Below, one piece after another: positions 50,401 through 62,495 of a stretch of 64,000 bases of DNA. The notes below the pieces were generated by a model. That model did not search any database. It was not told where the DNA came from and worked only from the letters and a program-made list of their open reading frames with translations. The position numbers were made by a program, and so were the translations under genes. How positions within the stretch are numbered: the stretch's first letter is position 1; each line of letters starts with the position of its first letter. The stretch is from Nymphaea colorata (lineage: Eukaryota; Streptophyta; Magnoliopsida; Nymphaeales; Nymphaeaceae), in contig NC_045142.1 in assembly GCF_008831285.2 (NCBI RefSeq), positions 5,001 to 69,000 on the forward strand. The letters run 5' to 3'.

Positions 50401-52336
50401 TCCCAAAACTAATGAAAAATTGAGGTACTGGAGCCTATTATGTTTCAGATGTATCCTGTACTAAGGCAGCCTAAGTAGCATTAGATAATGGGAAATGAAC
50501 TGGTGGTACAGTTAGTTTGAAGGAGTACTCTGACTTCAACCATACGGACTAATTGATAAAACACAGTCGAAAAGTATCTCCATACCCTAATTTCAGATTC
50601 AAATCTCTTCATACTCTGTTTTTCCTTTGAACAAAGGAAGAGAAAGCAGAAAAGGAGGGGAAGGGGTTACAGGGGTCGGCCTAGCATGATTTGGAAATGA
50701 ATGATCATGGTTGGGTCGTGTCTTCACATTTGTTGAGGTTGGGGGTACCTTCAAAACTAATTGAAGGATCTTTCTGGTGCCTTGGTTTTTGGGGAACTTT
50801 TTGCATTGCACGGCTTCGGGTCCTCCTTGCCGGTCATATTAACACCTTTGGCCATCTTTAGTGGCTTGGCCATCACTTTGCTGACCGTGTTCTTTGTCAT
50901 TGAGTCCATTCGTCACTTTTTTTTTGTTCTTTTGCACCTTCTTTCATCAGCTCCTTCTCATCTTGTGGCCTGCTCTCTCCTCCCTTGACCGACTCTCTTC
51001 TCCCCATTAGTTCTTCTCTTGTCGTCCAGCCCCAACCTTGCAAGTCGTGGCTTTTCATGTGGCATTCTCGGTTCGTCAGCTGCTGGTGGCGGGTTTGGGG
51101 GGAGCAAAACAACCAGGTCTTTAGGGACGCCCCTTCTGCTTGTGCTGGTGCTTCCTAGCTGCTTAAGAGAAATGTCTGCTTGCCTTTGCCTCTGAGCATT
51201 GGCTGCTGGATGGCCTCTGCTGCTGTTTGGGTTTGCCTACACCCTCCCCACGCTCCTCTCTACTTTTGTTCTTCTTCCTTTGGGGCTTCTGCCTTCTTGA
51301 TTTTTTGTTATCGGTTTTCTTTTGCTGAACATTTTTTGTACAGTCTGAGGACATCTTGTCGTGATTTTTCTTTAATGCATCTTCGCGTTTGACCGGCTCT
51401 CTTTCTATCTCTATCTCTCTATGGCCTCTGCTGCTGTTTGGGTTTGCCTACACCCTCCCCACGCTCCTCTCTACTTTTGTTCCTCTTCCTTTGGGGCTTC
51501 TGCCTTCTTGATTTTTTGTTATCGGTTTTCTTTTGCTGAACATTTTTTGTAGTCTGAGGACATCTTGTCGTGATTTTTCTTTAATGCATCTTCGCGTTTG
51601 ACCGGCTCTCTTTCTATCTCTATCTCTCTCATTTTCAGTACATGTTAAAAGCATCAGCAGTGCTGTATAATGCCATGTATTTCAAAAGGCATTATGCGTC
51701 TTTTTTTATTTTCATGTAGTATAACCATTATCCATTGGGGTGTTCTGTTTTTAGAACGGGCAACTGATAACTACCTGGTCATGAGTAATTTATCATGTTT
51801 TGCAATTGGAAAAAGAAAAGAAGAAGAAGAAGAAGAAGAAACTTGGAGGAGGGAAACTGAAGGGGGCCCACCTGTGGAGCGTCTACTAATCCTAAGTTCG
51901 ACCAGTCGTGTGATCTGTTTGTAATTTCGTGTGGCAGGCTGAAGCAATAGGAAGAGGCGCTCAAGGTTTTATGCAAGAGCTGGATATGGAGACGGTGTAC
52001 AGTTACATGTTCCATTTGCTGGTAGAGTACTCGAAGCTGCAGGATTTCAAGCCATCCGCCCTTCCATCTACCAAACTCTTGTGTGAGGAGTCAGTGTTAT
52101 GCTTTGCAGATCCAGTTCAACGGCGTTCTCTGGAGAGATCGTCAGTGCCGGTGCCTACCTCTAACTTTTCTGGGCCGTGCATGCGACCTCTTCCTGACCA
52201 TGACCTCGTGAAAAGATGGATGCAGCAAAAGACAGACATCACAAACGATATAAAAAGGATGGAGGACGCATTCGAAAAAAGGAGAGAACCTCTCTGGCCC
52301 GTTGATTCTGGTCTAGTCGCTGAAAAGGCTAACTAG
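37147..52336 (+). CDS. Rumi-like protein O-glucosyltransferase (GT90, DUF821/CAP10 domain)
   Basis: Six exons: 37147-37305, 37491-38074, 39505-39694, 39809-39873, 49912-50122, 51938-52336. Phases close to 535 residues. An N-terminal signal anchor (about residues 30-50, INTALLSLFLIFPTTALLFL) predicts a type II ER/Golgi protein. Domain landmarks in order: TVAGHNLDPTPWHPF, FFQWIHEDLAPW, AAFRVVIVGGRLYVDFYYAC, PDVDLMFDCMDRPTV, FDIPFPDWSFWGWPEVN, GYAWSVSLKYILSCGSLPL and ITPRYYDFFSRGLMP. These match plant CAP10/DUF821 proteins related to Drosophila Rumi (POGLUT). The plant substrate is not established. Intron 1 has a GC donor (AAG|GCAAGC). Intron 4 (39874-49911) is 10 kb and carries an antisense copia element and other repeats. 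Intron 5 contains a 211-bp tandem duplication. The coding sequence shows no lesion. Confidence 0.9.
39874..44319. other. Proximal part of GT90 intron 4: repeat-rich DNA
   Basis: No gene. CAGGGGCGGAGCTA (41691-41704) is inverted at 43741-43754 (TAGCTCTGCCCCTG), bounding a 2064-bp interval that could be a non-autonomous DNA element. Inside it, TAGCTCTGATAACCA (about 42011-42025) resembles a minus-strand iMet primer-binding site with one extra base, which hints at an old retroelement nested there. 40878-41600 (TGTCATGACCC...) has an LTR-like start but no partner. Confidence 0.4.
44325..44535 (-). repeat. Truncated 3' LTR of the copia element
   Basis: It aligns with 48473-48684, differing by a few substitutions, small indels and the length of the (GA)n tract. 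Beyond AGAATCCTAGG the sequence switches to reverse transcriptase. About 250 bp of the LTR is missing. Confidence 0.9.
48473..48935 (-). repeat. 5' LTR of the copia element (463 bp)
   Basis: On the plus strand it starts TGATAGAAATG after the PBS and ends TTTTAACA, next to the target duplication AATAG. It contains a (GA)n tract (about 48528-48569) and AGCCGTAGCCAAAATGGTTT shared with the 3' copy. Repeated AATCCTAGGAGA/ATATTAACTA motifs occupy 48670-48870. Confidence 0.9.
51210..51629. repeat. Near-perfect 211/209-bp tandem duplication in GT90 intron 5
   Basis: 51210-51420 and 51421-51629 both start ATGGCCTCTGCTGCTGTTTG and end TCTATCTCTATCTCTCT. The only differences seen are TTCTTCTTCC versus TTCCTCTTCC and TGTACAGTCTG versus TGTAGTCTG. 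It lies about 310 bp before the exon 6 acceptor and encodes nothing recognisable. Confidence 0.95.
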
Positions 52337-54490
52337 TCTTTTTATTAAGCTGTCAGTAAAAAAAAAGAAAAAAAAAGAAAGAATTGATACGGACGGCATC
52401 ACAATTCTCTCTCCCAGGTTTTTGTAAACCCGCCCCTCCGGCTGAGGGTGGACATTTGGTCTGAATGCTATTAATCTTAAGGACTCGCCCACGAGTCCAT
52501 GAAGCCTATGTGAAGTGTTTGGCTCTCTTTTTCTCAAATTTGAAGCCAAAAAACTCTGCATGTCCACATTGCGTGTATGCATGTGATTAAAGTAGAGAAG
52601 AGGCAGTCATGGACGTATTTGTATTTGCAAGTGTACTGGTTTACTTTAGGGTAGCTCGATGCTTCGGCGATTGCAGACTTCTGATGCTGCACATCTGCAT
52701 TTACTTCGCGTGGCAAAACGCAAAAGGCCGGTAGTATCGACCACGTCCTAGGCATGTGTTTGCCTCACGTCTGCTATGTAGCCGCCCTGTTCAAGCACTC
52801 ATACGCAGCCGAAAGAACGAAACCCGTCGGATATCTGTGAAGCAACTTTCTGATGCCTGTGTTATTACTTTTGCTCTCCTGTAGAGAGACACTCGCAGCA
52901 GCTCTCCGCTTTGGCTTGGAAGCATTTACGTTGTCCGGGAAGCGTGGCCTTGTAGTATTTGCCGGCCATATAAGCAATTTCATCTTCTTATGTTGTTTTC
53001 GTTGATAACCGGTTAATGTCCTCGGAAAGTCGTAGGACGTGACCTGAGCCGGGAGGACCTGTTCTGTGTGAGATTAGGCGTGAGCATTGGCAAACAAGCT
53101 GAACAAATTGAGCGATTCAGATGCGAAGAGGGAAGTACTTTTCAATATATGCTGTTGCAAGAGATAAATATTACATGCATGAAACCTAAAAATGTATTCG
53201 AATCGAACAACGAAAAGGTTCAAGTTTTTCGATGGATGTAACTTAGTTGATCATAAAAATCACATCTAGTATAGTTCAAAGGGAACTAAATGACCATCCA
53301 TTACATTACATTTTCTTCAGACGGCCTGCCTGCCTGGTGGTCTTTGCAGCATTTAACCAGAAAGAAGGAGACTTGTAGTTCGAGTCATTGATAAGGAGCC
53401 CACAAACTCGCATCCAACAAATCAAATCATTTAGCTGGCTGAGCTATGGTCAGCGTTTACCGTAGTTTGCGGTATTTAAAAGCCACTTTCATGCCATTGT
53501 ACTTAGTTGAATTGATTTTCGGAGATTCTCTTTTAATTACAGCCGAGAGAAAATGGAAATGAACTGAAAAAGGAATGCTTGCACTTGATTCATCAAATTA
53601 TTAAGTAGCTTGGTTTCTCTTGGGTCTTGAAGTGTTTGCTAATATCACTAGTAGAGCTTAAGCTCGATACAAGACGAGTTTATACGGTTGGGAATGCAAT
53701 TTAACTCTTACAAAGTCAACTAAGCACAATTAATTTTGGTATTTAGGATGTGAATTTTACTCAAATTTATGAAGATAACGAAGGGAGAAACTGAAACGAT
53801 AGTAACAAATAAAAACACTAGCAGGGACCATGTGATAACCAGTGTTGCAAGAAACGGCCAAGTTGAATTCATATAACAATTTAGGGGGATGAAGAATGGG
53901 GAGAAAGTGTCCGCCTAGATGTACGGATATTGTATACATTTTTCTTTAAACATTTAAATGAATTTAAATGTCCAAAAAAGGGGGAAAAATGTCTATGTTA
54001 CTTCGTTTTCTGAAGCCATTTAATAAGTCTGCACACGTGGTTTGAAAATCATGTTTAAAAAAAATAACTGCAGTTCATTTCCGGTCGCAACGTTTGCTTC
54101 AGAACTAGTAAGTATGGAAAAGAACAATAATAGGAGACGAAGGACCACGTTTAAGTACTGCGAGACGGTCAAGGGTAACGACCTGGCCTTCAATTTTGGC
54201 CGTTGTTGCTTGTGAGGGGGCACTGGAGGAAAATATGGAAAAGAAGAATTCGAAATTGGCCCTCCAAGATTTTTTTCGGATGAGCTGAGCTGAGAGACGG
54301 ACGCGAGGCCGAGGAGAGAGGGAGAAGGGGCGTGGGGCGCGAAGATGTAGAAAGGCTGGAGACGGCGTCATCGAACACAAAGCTATTCGGACGTTTCTTT
54401 CTCCTTCTGTTCTCCTCCCTTTCCATCTCAGAATCCACGGAAGAAGAAGAAGAAGAAGAAAAAGAAAAAGAAAAAGAAGATTTTGCTTCC
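52337..54490. other. 3' UTR of GT90 gene, spacer, and carrier-gene leader
   Basis: 52337 to about 53000 is GC-richer and probably includes the GT90 3' UTR. 53000-54100 is AT-rich with nothing supported. 54300-54490 is the purine-rich leader of the carrier gene, with (GAA)n and AAAAGA runs at about 54439-54480. Confidence 0.45.
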
Positions 54491-57400
54491 ATGTGGGAAG
54501 GCGTGCTGCAATGGCGGCAAATTCCTGCATTTCAGCCGCTAGGATGTGGTAACTCGGGGAGCACTGCTCAACCGTCCTCGAGGAATGTGGGACTTGGGAG
54601 TTTCGCATCTCTTCTCCTGGACAAAGAGGAGGTGGACAAGAAGAAGGGAAAGCAGAGCGCAATGTTTAGTCCACCTTGTTTCCCCAGCGCAGAGCAGCTC
54701 CGGAAGCACCCGTTGGCGCTTCTGTCCTTCGTGCCCAAGGACGTTGTCCTCTTCTGTGCTGGCGCCCTTGCTGGTGCCGCTGCCAAGACCGTTACCGCTC
54801 CACTTGATAGAATCAAACTGCTCATGCAGGTCTCTGTATTTCTACTTCCAGCATCATTCTCTTCTCTCAATCCTTACAACCAGCCTCTGATTTTATCAGT
54901 TATACTTGTTTGACTGTGCCTTTGCGTTCCACATCTTAAACCGCTCCCTCAGACTCAAGTTTTTCCTTTTCGGCGCTTTCTGTGATTCCAGACTCATGGT
55001 TTGCGGGCTGCCGAAGTAACTACGACGAAGGGCATCGGATTCCTTGAGGTTAGTTTTCTGCTCCCAGAGCAGATGCTTTGTTACTCTTGTTTTCTCATGC
55101 TACTGGTGGCATTGAGTTCGTATATAAAACAGACACTAAAAAGAAAGAAAAAGGAAAATCTAGTTTCGACCTTTACGACCCAAAGGTTTTGTTGTCTAAA
55201 GCAGAGATAAAAGACAAGCATGGCACGTCAACGGGCAGGCAATCACCAAAATCTTGAACGTGGAGCTTCTGCATTCTCATGCATGCAAGGCATAAATATG
55301 GCAACGTACTTGAGAATATTTTTTCCTAAACAGTTAAGAGCGTCCTGTTTCCGTGTGTCTCGCTCTCTTGAACATTTTTTCTATCCATCTTCGTTGGAGG
55401 GCACCGCGAAGGTGTCACCTAAACCGTAACGATATCGGCAAGCTTACGTCCTCCAGCTTCCAGTCCTTAAACTTTTAATGCAGCATTGGGTTAGGCAACC
55501 TTGCTCTCCGCAAGGCTTAATTCTCTGCTTAGACATGTACAATTCACAAAATATCTAAGATTCTAAATTCCTAAGTTAACCTTATGGCCCTGCAAAATAG
55601 TTGACAAAGAGTTGGCATTTGGCAAAATATTCTTTCGCTGAACAAATATATGCTAATATGCTATCTGCTACTGCTGGTGGTTGATTGTTCATGTTTTTGT
55701 CTTTGCTTTCCTTATTAGCGTAGTTGTCCACGTATCTTCTCTACAGTTCCACTGCGAGCTTTCCTTACCTTCAGTACTTCGTTTTCCACACCTGCATATT
55801 GCACTTTACTATCTTAAAAGACGATCTGGAAAGAGCTTTTAGCAATGACTATGTGATTAGGCATGTCGATACATACTCCAGATAAACGTCTTCTTTTAGG
55901 AATCACATTCTTGATGCCTGGGTTGCAGGTGTGATACCCTAGACAAAGGATAAATCATGTAATAAATGTAATTTTGAATGGAAGGTAGTAAATTCTTTTG
56001 TAGCTTTCAACCACCTGCTGACACTATGTGATATCAGGCCTTAACAATGATAGGGAAGGAGGACGGTGTTAAAGGGTACTGGAAAGGGAATCTTCCTCAG
56101 GTATCTTTCTTAGCATGTTAGCTGCATTTTTTTCTATATCTTCACCTCGTCTCTGGAATATCTGTTGTCGCTGTTGCTTTTCAGGTCATAAGAATTATAC
56201 CATATAGTGCCGTTCAGCTGTTTTCATATGAAGTGTACAAGGTACCAGTGTCCGATTCTACTGTAGAATTTTCTATGGATTCACTACTTGCATGTTACAT
56301 TTTCTTTTCATTTTCTAAAAGGTTATTGTGTCTTCGGAACAAGAAGTTCATATCTGACCATTTTTTACATTAATTAAAAAATAGGGAATAGAGCAAAGAA
56401 AATTTTTAGTGCCCATTGCTTTTTTCTGGTTGTTCTAAGCTGTCGAGCAAAGGAGACTTCACTTTTAGCAAGTTTAATGCTTCCATCAGCTTCATAAGTC
56501 ATTTAAAGCTAGCTGGCCACTGGCTATTGCCTGGCACATGAACGAAATGCCATGAAGTGATTTACCCATGGAGTATCTGATTTTGAGTAAGATAATAATG
56601 TGGATGCCAAAATGGCTTATGGTTAGTCCATGGAAGCTTTGCAACTCCGGTTTGCAAACAAGTTATTCAAATTCCCTGGGCCCTCACTTTTTTTATTGGA
56701 GCAAAAGCATCCAATATCAGGAGAAAGAAGAGGAAAATATCTCTGTGATTGTCTCTGCTTGTCTATGCATGCATAAATGCATTAGCTCGTTCTGTTTCAT
56801 GATTTACTTGTTTGTTATCATGTTTAATTGTAATCACCATCTTATCTATGTTTCATTTTCTTATGTAGAAACTTCTCAAAGGGAAAGATGAGCAGCTTTC
56901 TGTTGCTGGTAGATTGATTGCTGGAGCTTGTGCTGGCATGACGTCTACTCTTGTATGTTAACATAAGTGTCACGAGAAGGTCTGCAATGTTGTGGTCATT
57001 CTCTGGTTTGAGATTGAAATAAATGATGCTTTTTTGGTAGGTAACATATCCTTTAGATGTTCTAAGATTAAGGCTGGCTGTTGATGCAAGCCATAAAACA
57101 ATGGCTCAGGTATTAATTGCAATGTTCAGTTTCAATAGCTTCTTGTTCAAAGCATCAGAGACCTAAAATTCTTATTTCTTCCTTGTTCTAGACATTTTTT
57201 AACTTGAATTTTACATGGGGAATTCATTTCAGGCTGTTCTAAACATGTTAGAAAGTGAGGGAATAGCTTCTTTTTATTGTGGTCTTGGACCTTCTCTTCT
57301 TAGCGTAGCTCCCTACATCGCCATCAACTTTTGCATTTTTGACTTGTGAGGTTACATTTTTCTGATTGGAAAATATGGTATCTTTTCATGAGATCCAGAT

Positions 57401-58708
57401 GGATTAAGCTTGAAATGGTTTACTTTTTGCTTATTAGGGTTAAGAAATCTCTTCCTGCAAAATACCAAAATCAACCCGAATCATCACTTGCCACTGCGCT
57501 GGCATCAGCAGCTCTTGCTACTCTCATGTGTTATCCTTTGGATACTGTGAGAAGGCAGATGCAAATGAAGGATTCACCGTACAAATCTGTACTGGAAGCT
57601 TTTCCAGGTAATTTTCCAATCTTGTATGAGTAGAAAAGTTACCTGAGAACAACTTTGTGGCACACCACTTTAACAAAATTTACTCTTGCAGTAAATTCTA
57701 TTTCATGTATTCTTCCTTTTGTTCGTCTGATTGTTTGCTTGAAACATTTTTTTGCCCCTTGTTTATACAGTTAGTGAAGCTTCCTTTAATTATCCAATTG
57801 GTTTGTACTTATTTCACACATCATTGCACATGCTCTTAATAGTTGTGTTTGGGAGAGAGCAGGGGAGAGAGAGAGAGAGAAAGCTGCAAGCTATCTGTGG
57901 AGTGTGGACTTGACAGGAAGTAGTTTTGCTCTATTCTATTGAGAGGTTCACCATCTTCCTTTTTTTTTTCTCATGTCAGTGAGTTTGCAGCATACATTTG
58001 ATTGGGCCTCTCAAACAGGAAAAAAGATAGACAATCCTAGTTTGAAAAGAATGAAAAAAAAAATCACTAATCCATTTGTCTGTCAACCTGGAAGCCAATT
58101 AAGCAAATTTCTGCTGCATCACGTATGATTTTTTGGTTAAAGATTATCATCTCAGAATAAATCATGTCGCAATTTGAACTCTGTATGCTTGCCAACCTTG
58201 GGTTACGCCTAACAGTCAATGTCTCAAAACAGATTTCCTAGTTTATCAATCTTTTATTTGATGGTTTTTGACTTATTTGCATGAAAAGTGCCTCATCTCT
58301 TGGTATATTTTGAATTTCTTACTTAGGTTTTCCAACTCATGTTATTCTTATTTGATTTATTTCTTTTACCTTGTACTTTTTGAAGAGACATGTATGTTCT
58401 AATTTCCACCAAGAAACCTCAGCAGTTCTGTAATAATAATGACAGGAATTTGTTCGCATAAGCAGGTATTATGGCACGTGATGGGACTGTTGGGTTGTAT
58501 AGAGGTTTTCTTCCAAATGCTCTAAAGAACCTACCAAACAGCAGGTCTCGCGCTTACCTTATTTTGCTGTTTCAGCCCTGAGATCGTGGTTGATTGGGAC
58601 TTTTATGTTTTACTGTCTTGCAGCATTCGCTTGACTACATTTGATTGGGTTAAAGGCCTTGTTGCAACAAGCCAAAAGGAGATGCAGAGATTGATGGATG
58701 AAAATTGA
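54491..58708 (+). CDS. Chloroplast ADP/ATP carrier of the mitochondrial-carrier family (TAAC/EAAC type)
   Basis: Ten exons: 54491-54829, 54992-55048, 56038-56100, 56185-56241, 56869-56952, 57041-57109, 57233-57345, 57438-57607, 58466-58544, 58624-58708. Phases close to 371 residues. Three carrier repeats are present, each with PxD..[KR]: APLDRIKLLMQ, YPLDVLRLRLA and YPLDTVRRQMQMK. They are paired with GYWKGNLPQVIRIIPYSA, FYCGLGPSLLSVAPYIAINF and LYRGFLPNALKNLPNSSIR. These blocks match plant TAAC and the related envelope carrier, which exchange ATP and ADP across plastid membranes. Which of the two this is cannot be told. The N-terminal 70 residues are variable and transit-like. I chose ATG 54491 because the in-frame upstream ATG (54332) would add a Glu/Lys run from the purine-rich leader. 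AATAAA at 59035 may be its poly(A) signal. It appears intact. Confidence 0.9.
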
Positions 58709-59707
58709 GAAAGGGTGGCTTCCTTCCATGAATAACTCTTGTTCCGGTTGATTTCTGCTGTCTTAAGATGGCTGCTGTTGTTGTCAATCTGATTTTTTGA
58801 TCGTCAAGTTCGTCTAATAAGGTTTTGAATGGGGGGCATGATTATCATTGTTTGGCTTATCTGGAAAGCCAGGACGACCAGTGATTGTTTCCTTTTCTCT
58901 TTTAGCTAGGTGTGAAGTTCTTTCTGTTGCGACTCTCTCTTCAGCTGGTTGAGACCGGCGTGTGCAATATTGCTGAACAGTAGTACGTCCAGAGAAATTA
59001 AACATCAAATGACCATTATGTTTGACACGTCGTTAAAATAAAGAAATAACGTTGAAAGCCAAAGGATACTGATAATTGGCTGACAACTAACAGGCAATTG
59101 TAATGAAAAGTTAGTGTCATATCCGGCTGGGCGTGATCGTTGAATCTCATCAGTCTATGTAGGGGAGTGTAGAAGTAACGGGGACGAAAGTCAGGAGGTG
59201 AATGAAACTTTGGCGACGAATTAATTTGGAGTGCCTGTTGGGATGGGATCTTTCAGCATATATATGTAACGTAAGAGTATAATGCGTTACCACTACCTTT
59301 GCGCAAAATTAGATGAAACATAGTTAGCTTTGATATAGAGTTTCATGTATGTAGTACCGTTCTGTTACTTATGATGATAATATAATAATAGTAATACAAA
59401 GGCCAATAAAGTTAACGTAGAGAGTTGGATGTTTGGGTTGAGACGTGGCGTCATCATTGTAGTCCTTTTCTCAACGGGGGAATGTCGGTTGAGCTGTCCC
59501 CGTGTGGTGGAAGGGACTTGAGCAATTCGCTTTCTCGCCCGCGCAGCGTCCCCGTTAATACTTTTGCTTCCACCACAATTAAACGGGAGATATCGGCTCA
59601 ATGCTGTCGGCGTTTTTGAGCAATGAAGGAAAAGAGCGAGAGAGAGCAACCGTGTGCGACAGACAGATTCATTTTGACAGAGCTTCCAAGTGGCCGCAGG
59701 AGTTGGC
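58709..59707. other. Convergent 3' region between carrier and PRISE genes
   Basis: The two genes point tail to tail. 58709 to about 59060 is the likely carrier 3' UTR (AATAAA at 59035-59040). 59400-59707 is the 3' side of the minus-strand reductase. No further gene is supported. Confidence 0.5.
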
Positions 59708-60994
59708 TCAGGGCACCACTTTGTCGTCCCTGATGCAATCCACCCAATAGAGGATGGAAGTGAGGGTGTTGCAGGTGGAGGTGAAGCCCAGGCGGTCCGA
59801 CTTCTCCCTGCTCACCAGCAATTTGAAGGGCATCCGGAAGAGGGAGTCCAAGAACCCCCAGTTCGCGAGCTCCTCCATCCTCGTCCGGAGCAACCCGTTC
59901 TTCTGCACGATCTCCTCCCACACCACACCCTTATCACCCATCGCCTTCACATAAGAGAACTCCTCCGAGAAGAAGGGATCGTCTCCACGCCCCGCAGGTG
60001 CGGCCAGTCCGAACTTGGCCGCCAGAGCGGGCCACACCTCCTTCCACGTGAAGGGAGAGCCATTGACAACATTGAAGGCTTCGCCGTCCATAAGCACCAA
60101 GGCGCCCTCTTCGCTGCCTCGATCTGGATCTTCGCGCTGCTGCAGCTTCGGTCCTGCGGTTGCCGCCCAGATCTGCTGCTCTGCCACCAATCTGGCGTCC
60201 GACGCGTCCAAGCAGGCCTCCTCCCAGCATTGCCTGCTGCCGCCGAACAGAAAAGGCAGGCCCAGGTGCTTGCATACGCTGCCGTAGACGCACAGGCTCC
60301 CCATCACGTTCAGTTCGGTCCTCAGGGAGTTGCCCATCAAGAGGCCCGGGCGATGCACCGACCATCCGACTTTGCCTGATAGTCTCTGTCTCGCCACCTC
60401 CTCCAGCGTGTAGTAGAAGTTGATGCGGTTGGCAGGTCGGGGACTCTCCTCATCGTAATAGTAGGAGTAGTCGACGCCATCTGCAGTCGTGGCCCTCTTG
60501 CTGATTATCGCTGTCACGTTCGATGTCTCACCGTCCTCATCACTATGATCGCCGTCGCTCCGAACGTCGTGGCCACCCACAGATAAGTAGTGGGCCGTTC
60601 CTGTTTGCAGCGAAAAATGCTTCGGTGACTTGGCTGCACCAAGCACCGCGTCCAGGGCATTGGCTATCATGCTTTCGTTCTGCGCACACCCTTCTTGGGA
60701 ATCCGCGGAGAACTCGCTGCACCAAGTAACCCAGAAGATGTGGGTAACGTCCTGTAATTGGGACAACTTGTCCATCGTCTCCTTCCGGTCTAGAAGGTCA
60801 CAGGGGATGAAGATGCAGTCCGGAGAAGGCAGGTTTCTCCGAGCGACGCCATACACTTTCCATCCTCTTCTCTTCAGGATGGCTGCAATCTCTTTCCCTA
60901 CGAGTCCCGTTACCCCCAGGATGAGGGCGACGTTAATGTCTCCTCCCTGGAGATTAATGGAGAGCTCCATTGGTTTTGCTGTTCCTGCTTCCAT
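59708..60994 (-). CDS. PRISE-family short-chain reductase (progesterone 5-beta-reductase/iridoid synthase-like) lacking the catalytic lysine
   Basis: A single-exon gene of 428 residues. The ATG at 60992-60994 (MEAGTAKPMEL) is the first in frame. The Rossmann dinucleotide motif GVTGLVGKEIA is at about residues 27-37. It is followed by VYGVARR (NADP-selective position), FIPCDLLD, HIFWVTW, SLQTGTAHY (128-136), NFYYTLEE (192-199), WSVHRPGLLMGNS, and AFNVVNGSPFTWKEVWP. This is the motif order of plant PRISE enzymes, which reduce 1,4-enones with NADPH. In characterised members the lysine of QTGxKHY and the tyrosine of NFYY are catalytic. Here the lysine is alanine (GCC, 60593-60595) while NFYY is kept. 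Residues 141-188 are also unusually long and acidic. It is either an altered-function paralogue or one with reduced activity. A TATA box lies upstream at 61181-61188. Confidence 0.92.
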   Translation of the reverse strand: MEAGTAKPMELSINLQGGDINVALILGVTGLVGKEIAAILKRRGWKVYGVARRNLPSPDCIFIPCDLLDRKETMDKLSQLQDVTHIFWVTWCSEFSADSQEGCAQNESMIANALDAVLGAAKSPKHFSLQTGTAHYLSVGGHDVRSDGDHSDEDGETSNVTAIISKRATTADGVDYSYYYDEESPRPANRINFYYTLEEVARQRLSGKVGWSVHRPGLLMGNSLRTELNVMGSLCVYGSVCKHLGLPFLFGGSRQCWEEACLDASDARLVAEQQIWAATAGPKLQQREDPDRGSEEGALVLMDGEAFNVVNGSPFTWKEVWPALAAKFGLAAPAGRGDDPFFSEEFSYVKAMGDKGVVWEEIVQKNGLLRTRMEELANWGFLDSLFRMPFKLLVSREKSDRLGFTSTCNTLTSILYWVDCIRDDKVVP

Positions 60995-62457
60995 TGGACC
61001 AACCAACCAACACCAATGCGCGCAGCCTTGATCCTGTGATTCGTGTTCCGCTACTTTGTAAATGACCTATGCTTTCCTTTTTTTTGTTTTCCCTCTCTCC
61101 TCGTAACTGGCAGTCAATTGTTGCTACCCCTAGCAGGTGGTGATCGCTGTGAATATGCGAGCTAATGGAAGGCTAAGACCTTTATATAGTTTAACATACG
61201 CGTCAAGGGTGCGTGGCTAGCTTTCATTGGGACCACTTCTTTATTTGTGCGTGGTTGGCTTTATATAAATACGATAACGAAGGCTACAGGAGAAGAGGCC
61301 TTCTTCCCGATCTCTTTACACAATGCTTTCTTCCACTCTAAATGCTTTACGTTATCATGGGTGTCAGCTGTACCTTGTTCTGGTTATTTGTTTATATTAT
61401 TTGACCGTTGGTGTCTCTCAAGTTGCATGCCATCCTCAGCCGGTGCAACAGAGCTAGATGTCGAAATGGACGGGTTAGAACGACGATCGACTAGGCCTCG
61501 GTATCCGCTCCCTTGCATGTCGGCGTAGGAGTTAATGGGCATGCTTTATGGAAGTGGGTGCGATTATGACGTCGTGTCGCGAAGTCGTCCGGCCAGCTTG
61601 CCCCTTGGGCGGTAAGTTCATCCATGCATATATATATATATATATATATATATAAGCGTCAAATTAATGAGGGACGAGGGTTTTAGATAACCCGGCCGTC
61701 TCCTCTCCATGTTGTTCTCATTAGGGCGTTTCACCTTATATATGTTAGCTTAATTTAGCGTTTCTGCCTGCGATATGAATTGATGGCATTTTGCCCCACT
61801 CACACCGGCCCATCAAAAGCACGCTAGCTCTCATCCTTCTCCTTTTTTATTATTAGTCATGTTCCTCCACTGCTGGCTTCCTTAACTATTAAAGTCAACT
61901 AATATTTTAATCCCTATTCTCTCTCTGTCCTGTGAAGCAAAGACGTTGAAATTAAATATGGAGTTAAGTGATCAAAGACATCAGCTTACAAAAAGGGCAG
62001 AAAAAAAGAAGAAGAAAAAGAGTCAGTCCATTCTACTTTGATTGAAGTATAATACATACCGTCATATCCTTCAACTTACAGCTGTCACAGGACCACCCAT
62101 GGATGTACGTACATTTCCACAGCTTTGCGGTAAACTGATGAACGAGAAATTAAGTATGCAAGACGTGGTGAGATCGTAAGACCACCCTCACCTCTATCTA
62201 ATCACGGTTGCCCTGACCTCTATCCAATCACAGCTGGTTGTGTGCAGAGAGGCGTGTTGGTAAATTAAAAAAAAAAGAAAAGAAATGTTTTTTAGTTTTT
62301 TATTTTTATTTTTATTTTTGTTCTAAAAAAGTTTTTGGTTGTATGTGCATGGTAACCATATTGGTAAACGAAAATTCCGTGCACAACGCATATAATCTGG
62401 TTTGCTCGATAGAATACATACAAAAAATTGAAAGATTTTTCAATCTAAAGAAACCCA

Positions 62458-62495
<38 letters not shown>

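Noticed and set aside
54105-54662. 185-residue minus-strand frame rich in Phe, Leu and Ser
   Set aside because: It is the complement of the purine-rich leader and first exon of the carrier gene; composition is low complexity.
59690-60379. 229-residue plus-strand open frame
   Set aside because: It is antisense to the PRISE reductase, which has clear motifs; the GC-rich coding sequence leaves the opposite frame open by chance.
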